A DNA stretch of 14,605 nucleotides. Origin: Lentisphaerota bacterium. GTDB taxonomy: Bacteria > Verrucomicrobiota > Kiritimatiellia > RFP12 > UBA1067. The position numbers and the translations under genes are program-made. Positions 6,645 through 13,955 of the stretch are shown one piece after another. The stretch spans positions 1 to 14,605 of the forward strand of contig JALHET010000042.1 of assembly GCA_022839525.1 (NCBI GenBank). Reading direction: 5' to 3'. The notes beneath the pieces were generated by a model. It worked only from the letters and a program-made list of their open reading frames with translations. It had not been told where the DNA came from and searched no databases. How positions within the stretch are numbered: position 1 is the first letter of the stretch; each line of letters starts with the position of its first letter.

Positions 6645-8699
6645 ATGAAACCGATGAGTTTCCTTTGTGTAAGTCTGTTTTGCGTACTCTCCCAAATTGG
6701 CCGCGCCGCTCAGGACTCCTCCCGGGAGGAACGTGCCGAGAGTCTGCCCCCAATCCTCCCTAAGGATCACACCGACCTGATCGAAAAGAGGGCGAGATAT
6801 GAAGCCGCAGTCCGGTTCGGCGTAAACCGGCTGCCTGATGACCTGAAAGCTTGGGAGGTCTACAGGGGTCAACTGAAAGAGAAGATCGCCCAAAAAACGG
6901 GTGCGTTGTTAAAACAGGCTTTGCCGCTCGACATGCGGGAGACCCGTGTGGCGAAGATGCAGGGGTATACGGTTAAAAACATCGTGTTTCAAACCCGGCC
7001 AGGGATTTATGCGACCGCAAATCTTTATATTCCTGACGGCCCGGGACCTTTCCCTGCGGCGGTGGTGATGGCAGGCCACCATAAGATCGGGAGAATGGGA
7101 TATCAGCATTTGGGCTATACGCTCGCACTCAACGGGTTTGTGGGTTTGACCATCGACCCGTGGGGCGCGGGTGAGAGAACCACACACCATGGCGCCTTTG
7201 AATATCACGGGGCGAATTTGGGTGCCTCCCTCATGAATGTTGGGGAGTCCTTGATGGGGCTCCAGATCACGGACAACATGCGCGCGGTGGAGCTTCTGTG
7301 TTCGTTGCCCTGCGTCGATCCTGAAAAGGTGGGCGCGACAGGAGCCAGCGGGGGGGGGAACCAAACCATGTGGTTGGCGGCCATGGACGAGCGTGTTAAG
7401 GCGGCTGTACCTGTCGTCAGCGTCGGCACGTTTGAATCGTATGTCATGGGGCACAACTGTATCTGCGAAGTCCTTATTGACGGGTTGACCTTTACTGAAG
7501 AGTCCGGGGTGCTTGCCTTGGTTGCCCCAAGGGCACTGATGTTGTCGAACGGGCTTAAAGACAGCAACCCGGCTTTTTATCCCTCTGAAATGCTGAGAAG
7601 TTTCACCAACGCGATACCCGTCTTTGAAATGTACGGTGCGCGCGATAAGCTCAGCCATTTTGTTTTCGATGGCCCTCATTCGTATCCGCCTGCAACGCGG
7701 GAGGCGATGATCGGATTGTTTAACGCGCATCTCAAGGGGCTCCCTGCGGGTCAGGCTAAAGTCGTGATCCCCGACCCCGACCGTCAGCCGCAGGAAGAAA
7801 TCATGGTTTATCCAAAAGGGAAACGTGACGCGCTGGTGATCTCGACGGCTGAATTCTGCCGGAAAAGGGGTCAAGAGCTGAGGAAAGCCTATCTCAATGC
7901 CGCGTCGTTTGATGCCGGACAGAAGAGAAACGAGCTGAGGGAAATTTTACGAATCACCGACATTCCGGCACTGAAGAAAGCAAACAAAACGCCGTCCGCA
8001 TCGGGCTGGGATATTGTCACCCTTGAAACGTCCGACGGCAAGCTGATTCCCCTGTGGCATCGCGCGCCGGGGAAGGGGGGGGGCGATTATGTGCTTTTGG
8101 CCAGTCCTGATGGGGCAAGAACGTTCCCGTTGGCCTTTCTTGAGGAGAAGATGGAAAAAGGCTCGGGCGTTGTTGCCGTCGATCTTTCCGGCACAGGCGA
8201 AGCGTTATCGGCCTTGTCCGTGTCCAACGACAGACTGGCAAAACTCCATACGTTAGCCCGCGCCAATCTCTGGTTGGGGAAAACAGTAATGGGCGAATGG
8301 GTCAAGGAATTGGATGCGGTAACGCAGTTTCTGTTTTTGGAACAAAAAGCCCGGAAAATATGTGTTGATGGAACGAGGGAGGCGGGGCTTGCCGGCGTGT
8401 TCCTTGCCGCACTGGGGGGGAAAGTCGACGCAATGATCCTTCGCGACGCCCCAATAAGTTATCTTTTTGACGATAGGGAGACCGTCAACTTCTTCAGCAT
8501 GGGTATTCACCTCCCCGGCATTCTCAAATGGGGTGATGTCTCACTTGCCGCGGCATTGAGTGGCAAAGATTTGACGTTCATTCATCCGGTGACCATGTCG
8601 GGGCGGTCTGTTAGCGGGGAAGAGCTTGAGCACTCCAAGTTGGAATTCGGGCGCATAAGAAAGGCTTGCGGTATGGAAGGCGTGACATCTTTCAAATGA
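6645..8699 (+). CDS. Exported tandem alpha/beta hydrolase, acetyl-xylan-esterase/Abhydrolase_7-like
   Basis: A 684-aa protein with signal peptide MKPMSFLCVSLFCVLSQIGRA, cut near residue 21. The first hydrolase domain (about 90-370) carries GASGGGNQ with nucleophile S235. Candidate partners are D334 in YGARD and H345 in GPHSY, so the triad is complete. DPWGAGE precedes it in the usual position. This form is common in PVC carbohydrate-esterase-like proteins; the natural ester is unknown. The second domain (about 450-684) repeats the fold (VVAVDLSGTGEA, then LAGVFLAALGGKVDAMILRD). Its nucleophile elbow reads VDGTREAG without a serine, so it is probably non-catalytic. Three G-runs (9, 9 and 7) lie in the gene. 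The next esterase starts 17 bp downstream. Confidence 0.82.
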   Translation: MKPMSFLCVSLFCVLSQIGRAAQDSSREERAESLPPILPKDHTDLIEKRARYEAAVRFGVNRLPDDLKAWEVYRGQLKEKIAQKTGALLKQALPLDMRETRVAKMQGYTVKNIVFQTRPGIYATANLYIPDGPGPFPAAVVMAGHHKIGRMGYQHLGYTLALNGFVGLTIDPWGAGERTTHHGAFEYHGANLGASLMNVGESLMGLQITDNMRAVELLCSLPCVDPEKVGATGASGGGNQTMWLAAMDERVKAAVPVVSVGTFESYVMGHNCICEVLIDGLTFTEESGVLALVAPRALMLSNGLKDSNPAFYPSEMLRSFTNAIPVFEMYGARDKLSHFVFDGPHSYPPATREAMIGLFNAHLKGLPAGQAKVVIPDPDRQPQEEIMVYPKGKRDALVISTAEFCRKRGQELRKAYLNAASFDAGQKRNELREILRITDIPALKKANKTPSASGWDIVTLETSDGKLIPLWHRAPGKGGGDYVLLASPDGARTFPLAFLEEKMEKGSGVVAVDLSGTGEALSALSVSNDRLAKLHTLARANLWLGKTVMGEWVKELDAVTQFLFLEQKARKICVDGTREAGLAGVFLAALGGKVDAMILRDAPISYLFDDRETVNFFSMGIHLPGILKWGDVSLAAALSGKDLTFIHPVTMSGRSVSGEELEHSKLEFGRIRKACGMEGVTSFK

Positions 8700-8716
8700 G
8701 TCATAAGGAACCCGGG

Positions 8717-11227
8717 ATGAAACAAGTGCTATTTGCCGCAGTTCTGTCCGCAGTGATGGCGGCGGGAGCCGCCGAAAATGCGATTACCAACGCTTCGTTA
8801 CGCTGTACGCGCTACGAACCCGGCACGGAATTCCGGTACGACTGCTGGAAGCCCGATGCGCCCGCAGGGGCGGAGCTCGGTGTGTACATGATGCTCGAGT
8901 ACGGTCTCAGCCGATCTATCGAAGCCCTCGGGCCGCTTATGGCGAAGGGCGAGATCCCGTGGGGGATCGTCATCGGGATGGGGGCAGGCCGGGATTGGAA
9001 TCCCGAGGGAACCGCGCACTGCGGCATGCGTTGCGAGGAGTTCGATCAGGTTGGCACGGAATTCCCGAATGCGATTATCGAGGAGATTATTCCTGATGCC
9101 GCGCGCCGTCTTGGGGTGAAGGTCACCGACAAGGCCGATTGCCATTTCATCACCGGTGGATCTTCCGGCGGGCTCGCCTCATGGAACGCCTGCTGGTTCC
9201 GGAACGATTACTTCCGCCGCGCGTTCCTGTCGAGCCCCACGTTCAGCGCGATGCGCGGCGGGAATACTCTCATGCCGCTCATCCGCAAGTGCGAGGCGCG
9301 TCCGATCCGGGTGTGGATGACGGTCGGCACCGATGAGCCCGACTACTTCTTCGGCGACTCCTACCATGTGGCGATGGATGCCCTGTCCGCCATGCGTTTC
9401 GCCGGTTACGAGATCCGTTTCGAGCGCATCGAAGGCGGCGGACACTGCGCCAAGTACTGGGATCGTGAATATTTCCAGAAGGCGATGAGGTGGATCTTTG
9501 AGGACTGGAAAACAAAGCCCGTCACGACCGTTACGCATCCGATCCGCGTCAGGGATCTCATCGTGAAGGGGACGTCTTGGAAGGAATCCCCGCATGTGAT
9601 GAAGGCACCGGTAAGGACGGTGATCGACGGCTGGATCGAGTATTCGGTTTCGCCTGAGAACCGCTTCATCTCCGCCAAGCATCTCGCGAAAGACGGCACG
9701 CGTACCCCGGCTCCGAACCACGCACCGCTGGAACTCGCGTGGAACGTAAGCGAACCCGGGGGGAAGGCGATTGCGCTTATGCCGTGCGGACGCGTTCTCG
9801 TTGCAACCGGGCTCGGGGTACAGAGCGCGATCAAATGGGGCATGGTGGATGCGATCCTTCCGCTTCCCGGCGACGTTCCTTGCGATAATGTGGAACTCGA
9901 GGGCCATACACTCTACGCTTCGTCCTGCGGCCGGGTCTGGGAACGTCCGCTGAATCCCGATGCGACCTCGCCGGGGTATTCGGACGATTTCTGGTACGGG
10001 CGTCACCACTCGCCGGCGGGGTCGATGGCGGAACTCCTCGGCTCGTATGTCACAGCGGGACGTATTGCCGGCGTCGTGAGCGTTCTTTCCGATCATGATT
10101 ACAAGGTGCAGATGGACTGCGCCGGCTGGGCGAAGCGCGGCGTGGGCCGTGAAGCGCGGAGAATGTCCGGCGATACCCTTTTCGCGATCTTCTCGATGAC
10201 CAAGACCTTCACCGGCATCGCAGCAATGTGCGCGATCGACGACGGGCTTTTCACGCTCGACGACCGGATTTCTAAATTCCTTCCAGAATTCGCGGAAGTG
10301 AAATTCGCCGACGGACGGAAGCCGAAACGCGAGCATGTCGTCCGCGATTTCATCTGCCATGCCGACGGCATGCGCGAGGAGTACCCGTCTATTGACAACG
10401 ATCTCCCGCTGCGGGAAGCCGCGAAGTGGTACGCCTCGAAACCGATTCGTGAAGAACCCGGCGAGACCTTCCGGTACGGTACGATGCGCTTCTCTGTGAT
10501 TGCCGCGGCCATCGAGGTCGCGGCCGGGGAGAAATTCGAGGACTATCTCCGGCGGAAGGTGCTGGATCCGCTGGGCATGAAGGACACGACCTGGCGTCCG
10601 GACGGGGAGCAGGTGAAGCGGCTCGCCTGCGCCTACAACTCCGACGATACGCGGCTCCGTCCCGCGGCGGATCGGTGCGCGAAGCAGCTTGTTTTCCCGA
10701 AACCGAAGCGGATCGAGCCCGCGGCCGGAGCCGGACTCTTCTCGACGCCGAACGATATGATCCGTTTTTCGCAGATGCTGGCGCATCACGGGGAATGGAA
10801 GGGTAAGCGCATTGTCTCGCGCGAGACCTTCGACAAGGTCTTCTCCCGCATCCAGGTGCCGCAAAAACTCGCTGCGGAGCGTCCCTACACGACCGGCGCG
10901 TGGATCTACGGCGACTGGATCGGCCATGAGGGGGCGATGCGCACCGATCAGCGCGCGAATCTAAAGACCGGTCACAGCCGGGTGTTCTTCATCCAGACCG
11001 AGAACGCCGCTGGCAGCGCCTTCTTCCAGTTGAAGCGCGACTGGCATTTTGAAACCGTTTCGCGGCGGGTGCATCTAGAGCGGCTTACGTTATTCTGTGG
11101 CCGAGGTTCGGTTGTCGGTAGGGACGGTTCCCCGAACCGTCCGTCTATCCCGGGCAGGCCGAAGGGCGGACGCCACGGGGATGCGTCCCTACCCGGAACG
11201 GCTACACATTTTCCGAAACCGCTCTAG
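8717..11227 (+). CDS. Exported esterase/lactonase-remnant/beta-lactamase-like fusion
   Basis: An 836-aa protein. ATG 8717 is chosen because AAGGAA (8705-8710) precedes it and a signal peptide follows (MKQVLFAAVLSAVMAAGA); the frame is open back to 8666. Three parts are visible. Residues 25-270 are an esterase-D-like hydrolase with GGSSGG (nucleophile S150) and H243. Residues 275-440 resemble the last blades of an SMP-30/gluconolactonase propeller (AIKWGMVDAILPLPGD, TLYASSCGRVWERPL). Residues 450-785 are a class-C beta-lactamase-type serine hydrolase with SMTK (S493, K496), Y587 in YGT (usually Y-x-N), and HEG at 737-739. The last 50 residues (787-836) are encoded by a palindromic repeat and are not part of the fold. 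The substrate is unknown; ester or lactone breakdown in the periplasm is likely. Confidence 0.8.
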   Translation: MKQVLFAAVLSAVMAAGAAENAITNASLRCTRYEPGTEFRYDCWKPDAPAGAELGVYMMLEYGLSRSIEALGPLMAKGEIPWGIVIGMGAGRDWNPEGTAHCGMRCEEFDQVGTEFPNAIIEEIIPDAARRLGVKVTDKADCHFITGGSSGGLASWNACWFRNDYFRRAFLSSPTFSAMRGGNTLMPLIRKCEARPIRVWMTVGTDEPDYFFGDSYHVAMDALSAMRFAGYEIRFERIEGGGHCAKYWDREYFQKAMRWIFEDWKTKPVTTVTHPIRVRDLIVKGTSWKESPHVMKAPVRTVIDGWIEYSVSPENRFISAKHLAKDGTRTPAPNHAPLELAWNVSEPGGKAIALMPCGRVLVATGLGVQSAIKWGMVDAILPLPGDVPCDNVELEGHTLYASSCGRVWERPLNPDATSPGYSDDFWYGRHHSPAGSMAELLGSYVTAGRIAGVVSVLSDHDYKVQMDCAGWAKRGVGREARRMSGDTLFAIFSMTKTFTGIAAMCAIDDGLFTLDDRISKFLPEFAEVKFADGRKPKREHVVRDFICHADGMREEYPSIDNDLPLREAAKWYASKPIREEPGETFRYGTMRFSVIAAAIEVAAGEKFEDYLRRKVLDPLGMKDTTWRPDGEQVKRLACAYNSDDTRLRPAADRCAKQLVFPKPKRIEPAAGAGLFSTPNDMIRFSQMLAHHGEWKGKRIVSRETFDKVFSRIQVPQKLAAERPYTTGAWIYGDWIGHEGAMRTDQRANLKTGHSRVFFIQTENAAGSAFFQLKRDWHFETVSRRVHLERLTLFCGRGSVVGRDGSPNRPSIPGRPKGGRHGDASLPGTATHFPKPL
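11075..11227. repeat. Nested palindromic (REP/MITE-like) element
   Basis: The outer arms are CTAGAGCGG (11075-11083) and CCGCTCTAG (11219-11227). Inside them GGTAGGGACG (11117-11126) pairs with CGTCCCTACC (11184-11193). Inside that, GGACGGTTC-CCC-GAACCGTCC (11122-11142) is a perfect 9-bp hairpin, and GGACGC (11168-11173) pairs with GCGTCC (11183-11188). Total length is about 153 bp with no coding capacity of its own. Repeats with this GTAGGGACG style are, from general knowledge, scattered between genes in some PVC genomes. The right arm contains the TAG that stops the upstream gene. Confidence 0.8.
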
Positions 11228-11293
11228 GGCGTGTTGGCACTATTGCGCGAATAAACTTCCCTTGCGCGGCCCTGCGTCGCTGTCCGCCGCCGC

Positions 11294-11911
11294 TTAACCC
11301 CTCAACCTCAGCGCGAGTTGCGCGACGTGCGCGCCTTGGAAACGGGCGATTTCGAGTTCGTTTTCAGACGGCTGCCGCGAGCCGTCGCCGCCGGCCAACG
11401 TCCCCGCGCCGTAGGGGCTTCCCCCTGTGATCTCGGCCATGTTCGTGAGCCCCGATGCTGAATACGGGCAGCCGACGATGATCATCCCGTGGTGCAGCAG
11501 CGTCGTGTGGAAACTTGTGATCGTGGTCTCATGGCCGCTATGCTGGGAGCCCGTGCTTACAAAGACACTGCCGATCTTGCCGATCATGGCGCCTTTGGCC
11601 CACAGGCCTCCTGTCCGGTCCAGGAACGCACGCATCTGGGCACACATGTTGCCGAACCGCGTCGGCGTCCCGAAGATGACCGCATCCGCTTCCGCCAGGC
11701 TGTCGGAGTCGGCCACCGGCACATGCGCGAATGCCTTACGGGTCTCCGAGGCACCCATTTTTTCCAGCACTTCGCTGGAGAGCGTCTCCGGCACCTGCCG
11801 CAACACGGCATCCACGCCCGGAACACTTCCGGCGCCGTCCGCCACGGCCTCGGCCATGCGGTAAACGTGCCCATACATGCTGTAAAACACCACGTGTACT
11901 TTGACGTTCAT
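11294..11911 (-). CDS. wrbA: WrbA-type NAD(P)H:quinone oxidoreductase
   Basis: A 205-aa flavodoxin-fold FMN enzyme that reduces quinones by two electrons and is thought to limit oxidative stress. The FMN-binding segment is [49 protein letters not shown] and the late signature [17 protein letters not shown] follow. The length is normal (about 200 aa). ATG 11911 is chosen because it begins the flavodoxin strand [11 protein letters not shown] and AAAGGAA lies just upstream on its strand. An open extension to 12172 would read back through the promoter and tRNA fragment and is not credible. A sigma-70 promoter sits 73 bp upstream. Its 3' end faces the fusion-enzyme gene across 66 bp. Confidence 0.95.
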   Translation of the reverse strand: MNVKVHVVFYSMYGHVYRMAEAVADGAGSVPGVDAVLRQVPETLSSEVLEKMGASETRKAFAHVPVADSDSLAEADAVIFGTPTRFGNMCAQMRAFLDRTGGLWAKGAMIGKIGSVFVSTGSQHSGHETTITSFHTTLLHHGMIIVGCPYSASGLTNMAEITGGSPYGAGTLAGGDGSRQPSENELEIARFQGAHVAQLALRLRG

Positions 11912-11952
11912 TTCTTTGTTCCTTTGCATCGTTGACGAGAACCTGACAACGC

Positions 11953-11968
11953 CCCGTGGCAACACGGG
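11953..11968. promoter_or_regulatory. Hairpin with GCAA tetraloop in the wrbA leader
   Basis: CCCGTG (11953-11958) and CACGGG (11963-11968) pair perfectly around GCAA. On the wrbA strand the loop reads TTGC. The structure lies between the promoter and the start codon, about 41 bp before ATG, so it sits in the predicted leader RNA. It could be an operator half-site pair or an RNA structure. No T tract follows in either direction. Confidence 0.45.
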
Positions 11969-11983
11969 TAACGTATTTGTTAA

Positions 11984-12012
11984 ATGATATGCCACAACCA
12001 GACGCGAGTCAA
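11984..12012 (-). promoter_or_regulatory. Sigma-70-type promoter of wrbA
   Basis: On the minus strand TTGACT (12012-12007) and TATCAT (11989-11984) are separated by exactly 17 bp. Matches to consensus are 5/6 and 4/6. Transcription would start near 11977, giving a leader of about 65 nt before the wrbA ATG at 11911. This is the best promoter match in the window. Confidence 0.65.
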
Positions 12013-12088
12013 CTTTTGGCTGGGCGATCTCCGTGGTCTGCGCAATGAAACCTGCGGAAGGTGATATCAACAAAAACAGGGGCAAAAA

Positions 12089-12133
12089 TGGTCGGGGCGG
12101 AGGGATTTGAACCCCCGACATCCAGCTCCCAAA
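12089..12133 (-). tRNA. 3' fragment of tRNA-Pro(TGG), candidate attachment site
   Basis: On the minus strand the fragment starts with the anticodon loop TTTGGGA (anticodon TGG at 12131-12129). It continues with the 3' stem strand GCTGG, the variable loop, a T-arm GGGGG-TTCAAAT-CCCTC, the acceptor strand CGCCCCG, discriminator A and CCA. The 5' half is missing: the bases before the loop do not pair with GCTGG, and no D-arm or CGGGGCG acceptor strand precedes it. A tRNA cut at the anticodon loop beside an integrase is the classic product of tyrosine-recombinase integration. It is therefore read as the att core duplicated at the outer end of the element, not as a working tRNA. Confidence 0.85.
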
Positions 12134-12195
12134 CCCGAGCACCGAACCGATAAAATCCAACAAATATTGCATATTTTGGTTGTCCAGATGGGCAG

Positions 12196-12217
12196 GTTTG
12201 GTTTTAGTTTGGTTTTA
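12196..12217. repeat. Two tandem 11-bp repeats near the att junction
   Basis: GTTTGGTTTTA occurs perfectly at 12196-12206 and 12207-12217. It lies 63 bp inside the tRNA fragment and 71 bp upstream of the integrase start. Short direct repeats at such a position are typical arm-type binding sites for the N-terminal domain of tyrosine recombinases. They could equally be part of the integrase promoter. Confidence 0.6.
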
Positions 12218-12288
12218 TCCTTGCAATCCGCCGCTTTTTTTCGCACACTCGCGCACAGTGAAACAAGGCACTGGAAAGCGAGGGGGTT

Positions 12289-13932
12289 ATGGGGCTTGAA
12301 CTGCGATTGAAGAACGGCGAATTTGTACGGACTTTCTACGGGCGCTATGTTGATCGGAACGGGAAGCGCCACTGTAAGAGGCTGGACACCGAGGTAAAGG
12401 GCAACCCCCCGGAAGGTCTGCGCATGCGGTTGAAAGGTGACGCGGCTTTTGAGGCGTCGCGTGAAATCGCCGAAAAGGAGCTGACCGACTTCCTGCGGGA
12501 ATCCGCCGACGCGACCGACGCGGCCTATCACATCCAAAAGCTGGTGGAGAACAAGACCAACACGAAATGGGAAGAGCCGCCGCTTGACGTGTTGCCCGGC
12601 ACCGTGAGGGGCGCGACACACCGGCGGCAAAGGTCAAAACAACATGAGGTTTGGAAGGTCAAAACGGTTCAGAACTTCGTTGACTGGGCAAAGGGGCGCG
12701 GGCTATCCAAGGTTTTGGAAGTCACGCCCGCAGTTGCGAGGGAGTACATAGACGCGGTTTACCAACCGAACGAAGAGGGACGCACCCGAACCGCCGCCAA
12801 CATTCGGAAGATCAAGGCGACTCTCGGGCACTCGCTGAAACTGGTCTTGCCGGAAGCGATACCGAACCCCTTTCAGAACGTCGCGGTGGAAACGACCGAC
12901 GGAGACCGGGTGTTTAACCGGGAACCGCTGAACCCTGCCGAGGTTGACGCGCTGCTGAAAGCGGCTTCCGAAGATCCGACCGCCTTTGATTTGATCGTGA
13001 CCGGGCTTTCAACCGGGTTGCGGCGCGGGGACGTGTGCCGGTTGAAGTGGTCAAGCGTAGACCTGCGGGGCGAGGTGCTGAAGCTGACCACCTCCAAGAC
13101 TCGAGCCGAGCTTTACCTGCCGATCATGCCGAGACTGCGGACGGTCCTGCAAGGTCGGCTTGCCGAGCGGAAAGAGGGCGCGACCTACGTGTTCCCGGAA
13201 GCCGAGCGGGAATTGCGGACAAACCCGAGCGGCGTTTCCCGCAGGATCAAGCGGGCGTTCGCTCTGGCGTTCGCAAAGCCGCAGGAAGCCACGCAGGACG
13301 CGCCGGAGCTTGTCCCCCTTGCAAAGACACTCCCCGAGGTCTTGAAAGCCGTACAGGCCGCGAAAATGACCGCTGGCAAGCGAGCCAAGATGATTGACCT
13401 TCTGAACCGCTACGCCAGCGGGCAATCGTACCGGATGATCCAACAAGAGCGGAGCATATCGCGGGGCGGCATTTCCACGCTGCTGCATGAGGCGCAACGG
13501 CTGGCAAAGGTGCGGTTCCTTGCCGACGCGCAAGCCCCCGGTATGAACGCCGCGATTCGGGACGTGACGCGGACGGCGCGGGCGGTCGGGCTGAAAGCCG
13601 CGTCCAAGTACGACTTTCACGGGCTGCGGACAACCTTTGTCACGCTGGCGTTGAATGCTGGCGTCGGCGTGGACAAGCTGAAAGCCCTTACCGGACACCA
13701 TACGGTTGAAACGGTCATGCGGCACTACTTCAAGCCGAGGGGAACGGACGCCAGAAACGAACTGCGGGCCGCGCTTCCCGCGTCGCTGACCGAGACCGCC
13801 GCCGAGTTGCCGGAAGCCAAGACCGACCCCGTGGTGGCGGTAGCGGCACAGCTTCAGGCGCTCACAGGCGAGCAACGGGCGCAACTTGCCGCGATGCTGA
13901 AACAACCGTCGCCACGCTACGGTAACGCTTGA
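12289..13932 (+). CDS. Tyrosine recombinase/integrase with an insertion in the catalytic domain
   Basis: A 547-aa site-specific recombinase. The N-terminal part (1-110) has a small basic segment (LKNGEFVRTFYGRYVDRNGKR). The core-binding domain lies at about 117-192. Catalytic residues are R245 in TGLRRGD, K270 in TTSKTRAE, H444 and R447 in HGLR, H470 in TGHHTVETVMRHY and nucleophile Y480. K270 to H444 spans 174 residues, whereas XerD-like enzymes have about 70 here. The roughly 100-residue excess contains a helix-turn-helix-like segment (about 368-410: NRYASGQSYRMIQQERSISR, then GGISTLLHEAQRL). A ribosome-binding site GAGGGG (12280-12285) precedes ATG 12289. The gene reads away from the tRNA fragment and should catalyse integration and excision of the element. 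Confidence 0.92.
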   Translation: MGLELRLKNGEFVRTFYGRYVDRNGKRHCKRLDTEVKGNPPEGLRMRLKGDAAFEASREIAEKELTDFLRESADATDAAYHIQKLVENKTNTKWEEPPLDVLPGTVRGATHRRQRSKQHEVWKVKTVQNFVDWAKGRGLSKVLEVTPAVAREYIDAVYQPNEEGRTRTAANIRKIKATLGHSLKLVLPEAIPNPFQNVAVETTDGDRVFNREPLNPAEVDALLKAASEDPTAFDLIVTGLSTGLRRGDVCRLKWSSVDLRGEVLKLTTSKTRAELYLPIMPRLRTVLQGRLAERKEGATYVFPEAERELRTNPSGVSRRIKRAFALAFAKPQEATQDAPELVPLAKTLPEVLKAVQAAKMTAGKRAKMIDLLNRYASGQSYRMIQQERSISRGGISTLLHEAQRLAKVRFLADAQAPGMNAAIRDVTRTARAVGLKAASKYDFHGLRTTFVTLALNAGVGVDKLKALTGHHTVETVMRHYFKPRGTDARNELRAALPASLTETAAELPEAKTDPVVAVAAQLQALTGEQRAQLAAMLKQPSPRYGNA

Positions 13933-13933
13933 C

Positions 13934-13955
13934 GTTATATCAGAAATGGGATAAC
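13934..13955. promoter_or_regulatory. Possible operator ahead of the toxin-antitoxin pair
   Basis: GTTAT (13934-13938) and ATAAC (13951-13955) are inverted copies around 12 bases, ending directly at the toxin ATG. TTGACG at 13929-13934 could be a -35, overlapping the integrase stop. Toxin-antitoxin operons are commonly repressed at such sites by their antitoxin. Short arms keep the confidence low. Confidence 0.25.

Noticed and set aside
9179..10927. A 582-codon open frame on the minus strand, antisense to the fusion enzyme
   Set aside because: It mirrors the codon structure of the strongly supported plus-strand gene in GC-rich DNA, and its product is Arg/His/Pro-rich with no motif. Treated as a shadow frame.
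11297..11310. A 14-bp match (AGGTTGAGGGGTTA) between the wrbA end and the purD-purE gap
   Set aside because: One 14-bp match between strands is expected by chance in a window of this length, so it is not taken as a repeat family.
11912..12172. N-terminal extension of the wrbA frame
   Set aside because: It would translate the promoter, leader hairpin and the tRNA fragment. WrbA proteins start at the flavodoxin strand found at 11911.
13051..13905. A 284-codon minus-strand frame opposite the integrase
   Set aside because: Shadow of the recombinase gene with no start signal and no recognisable domain.
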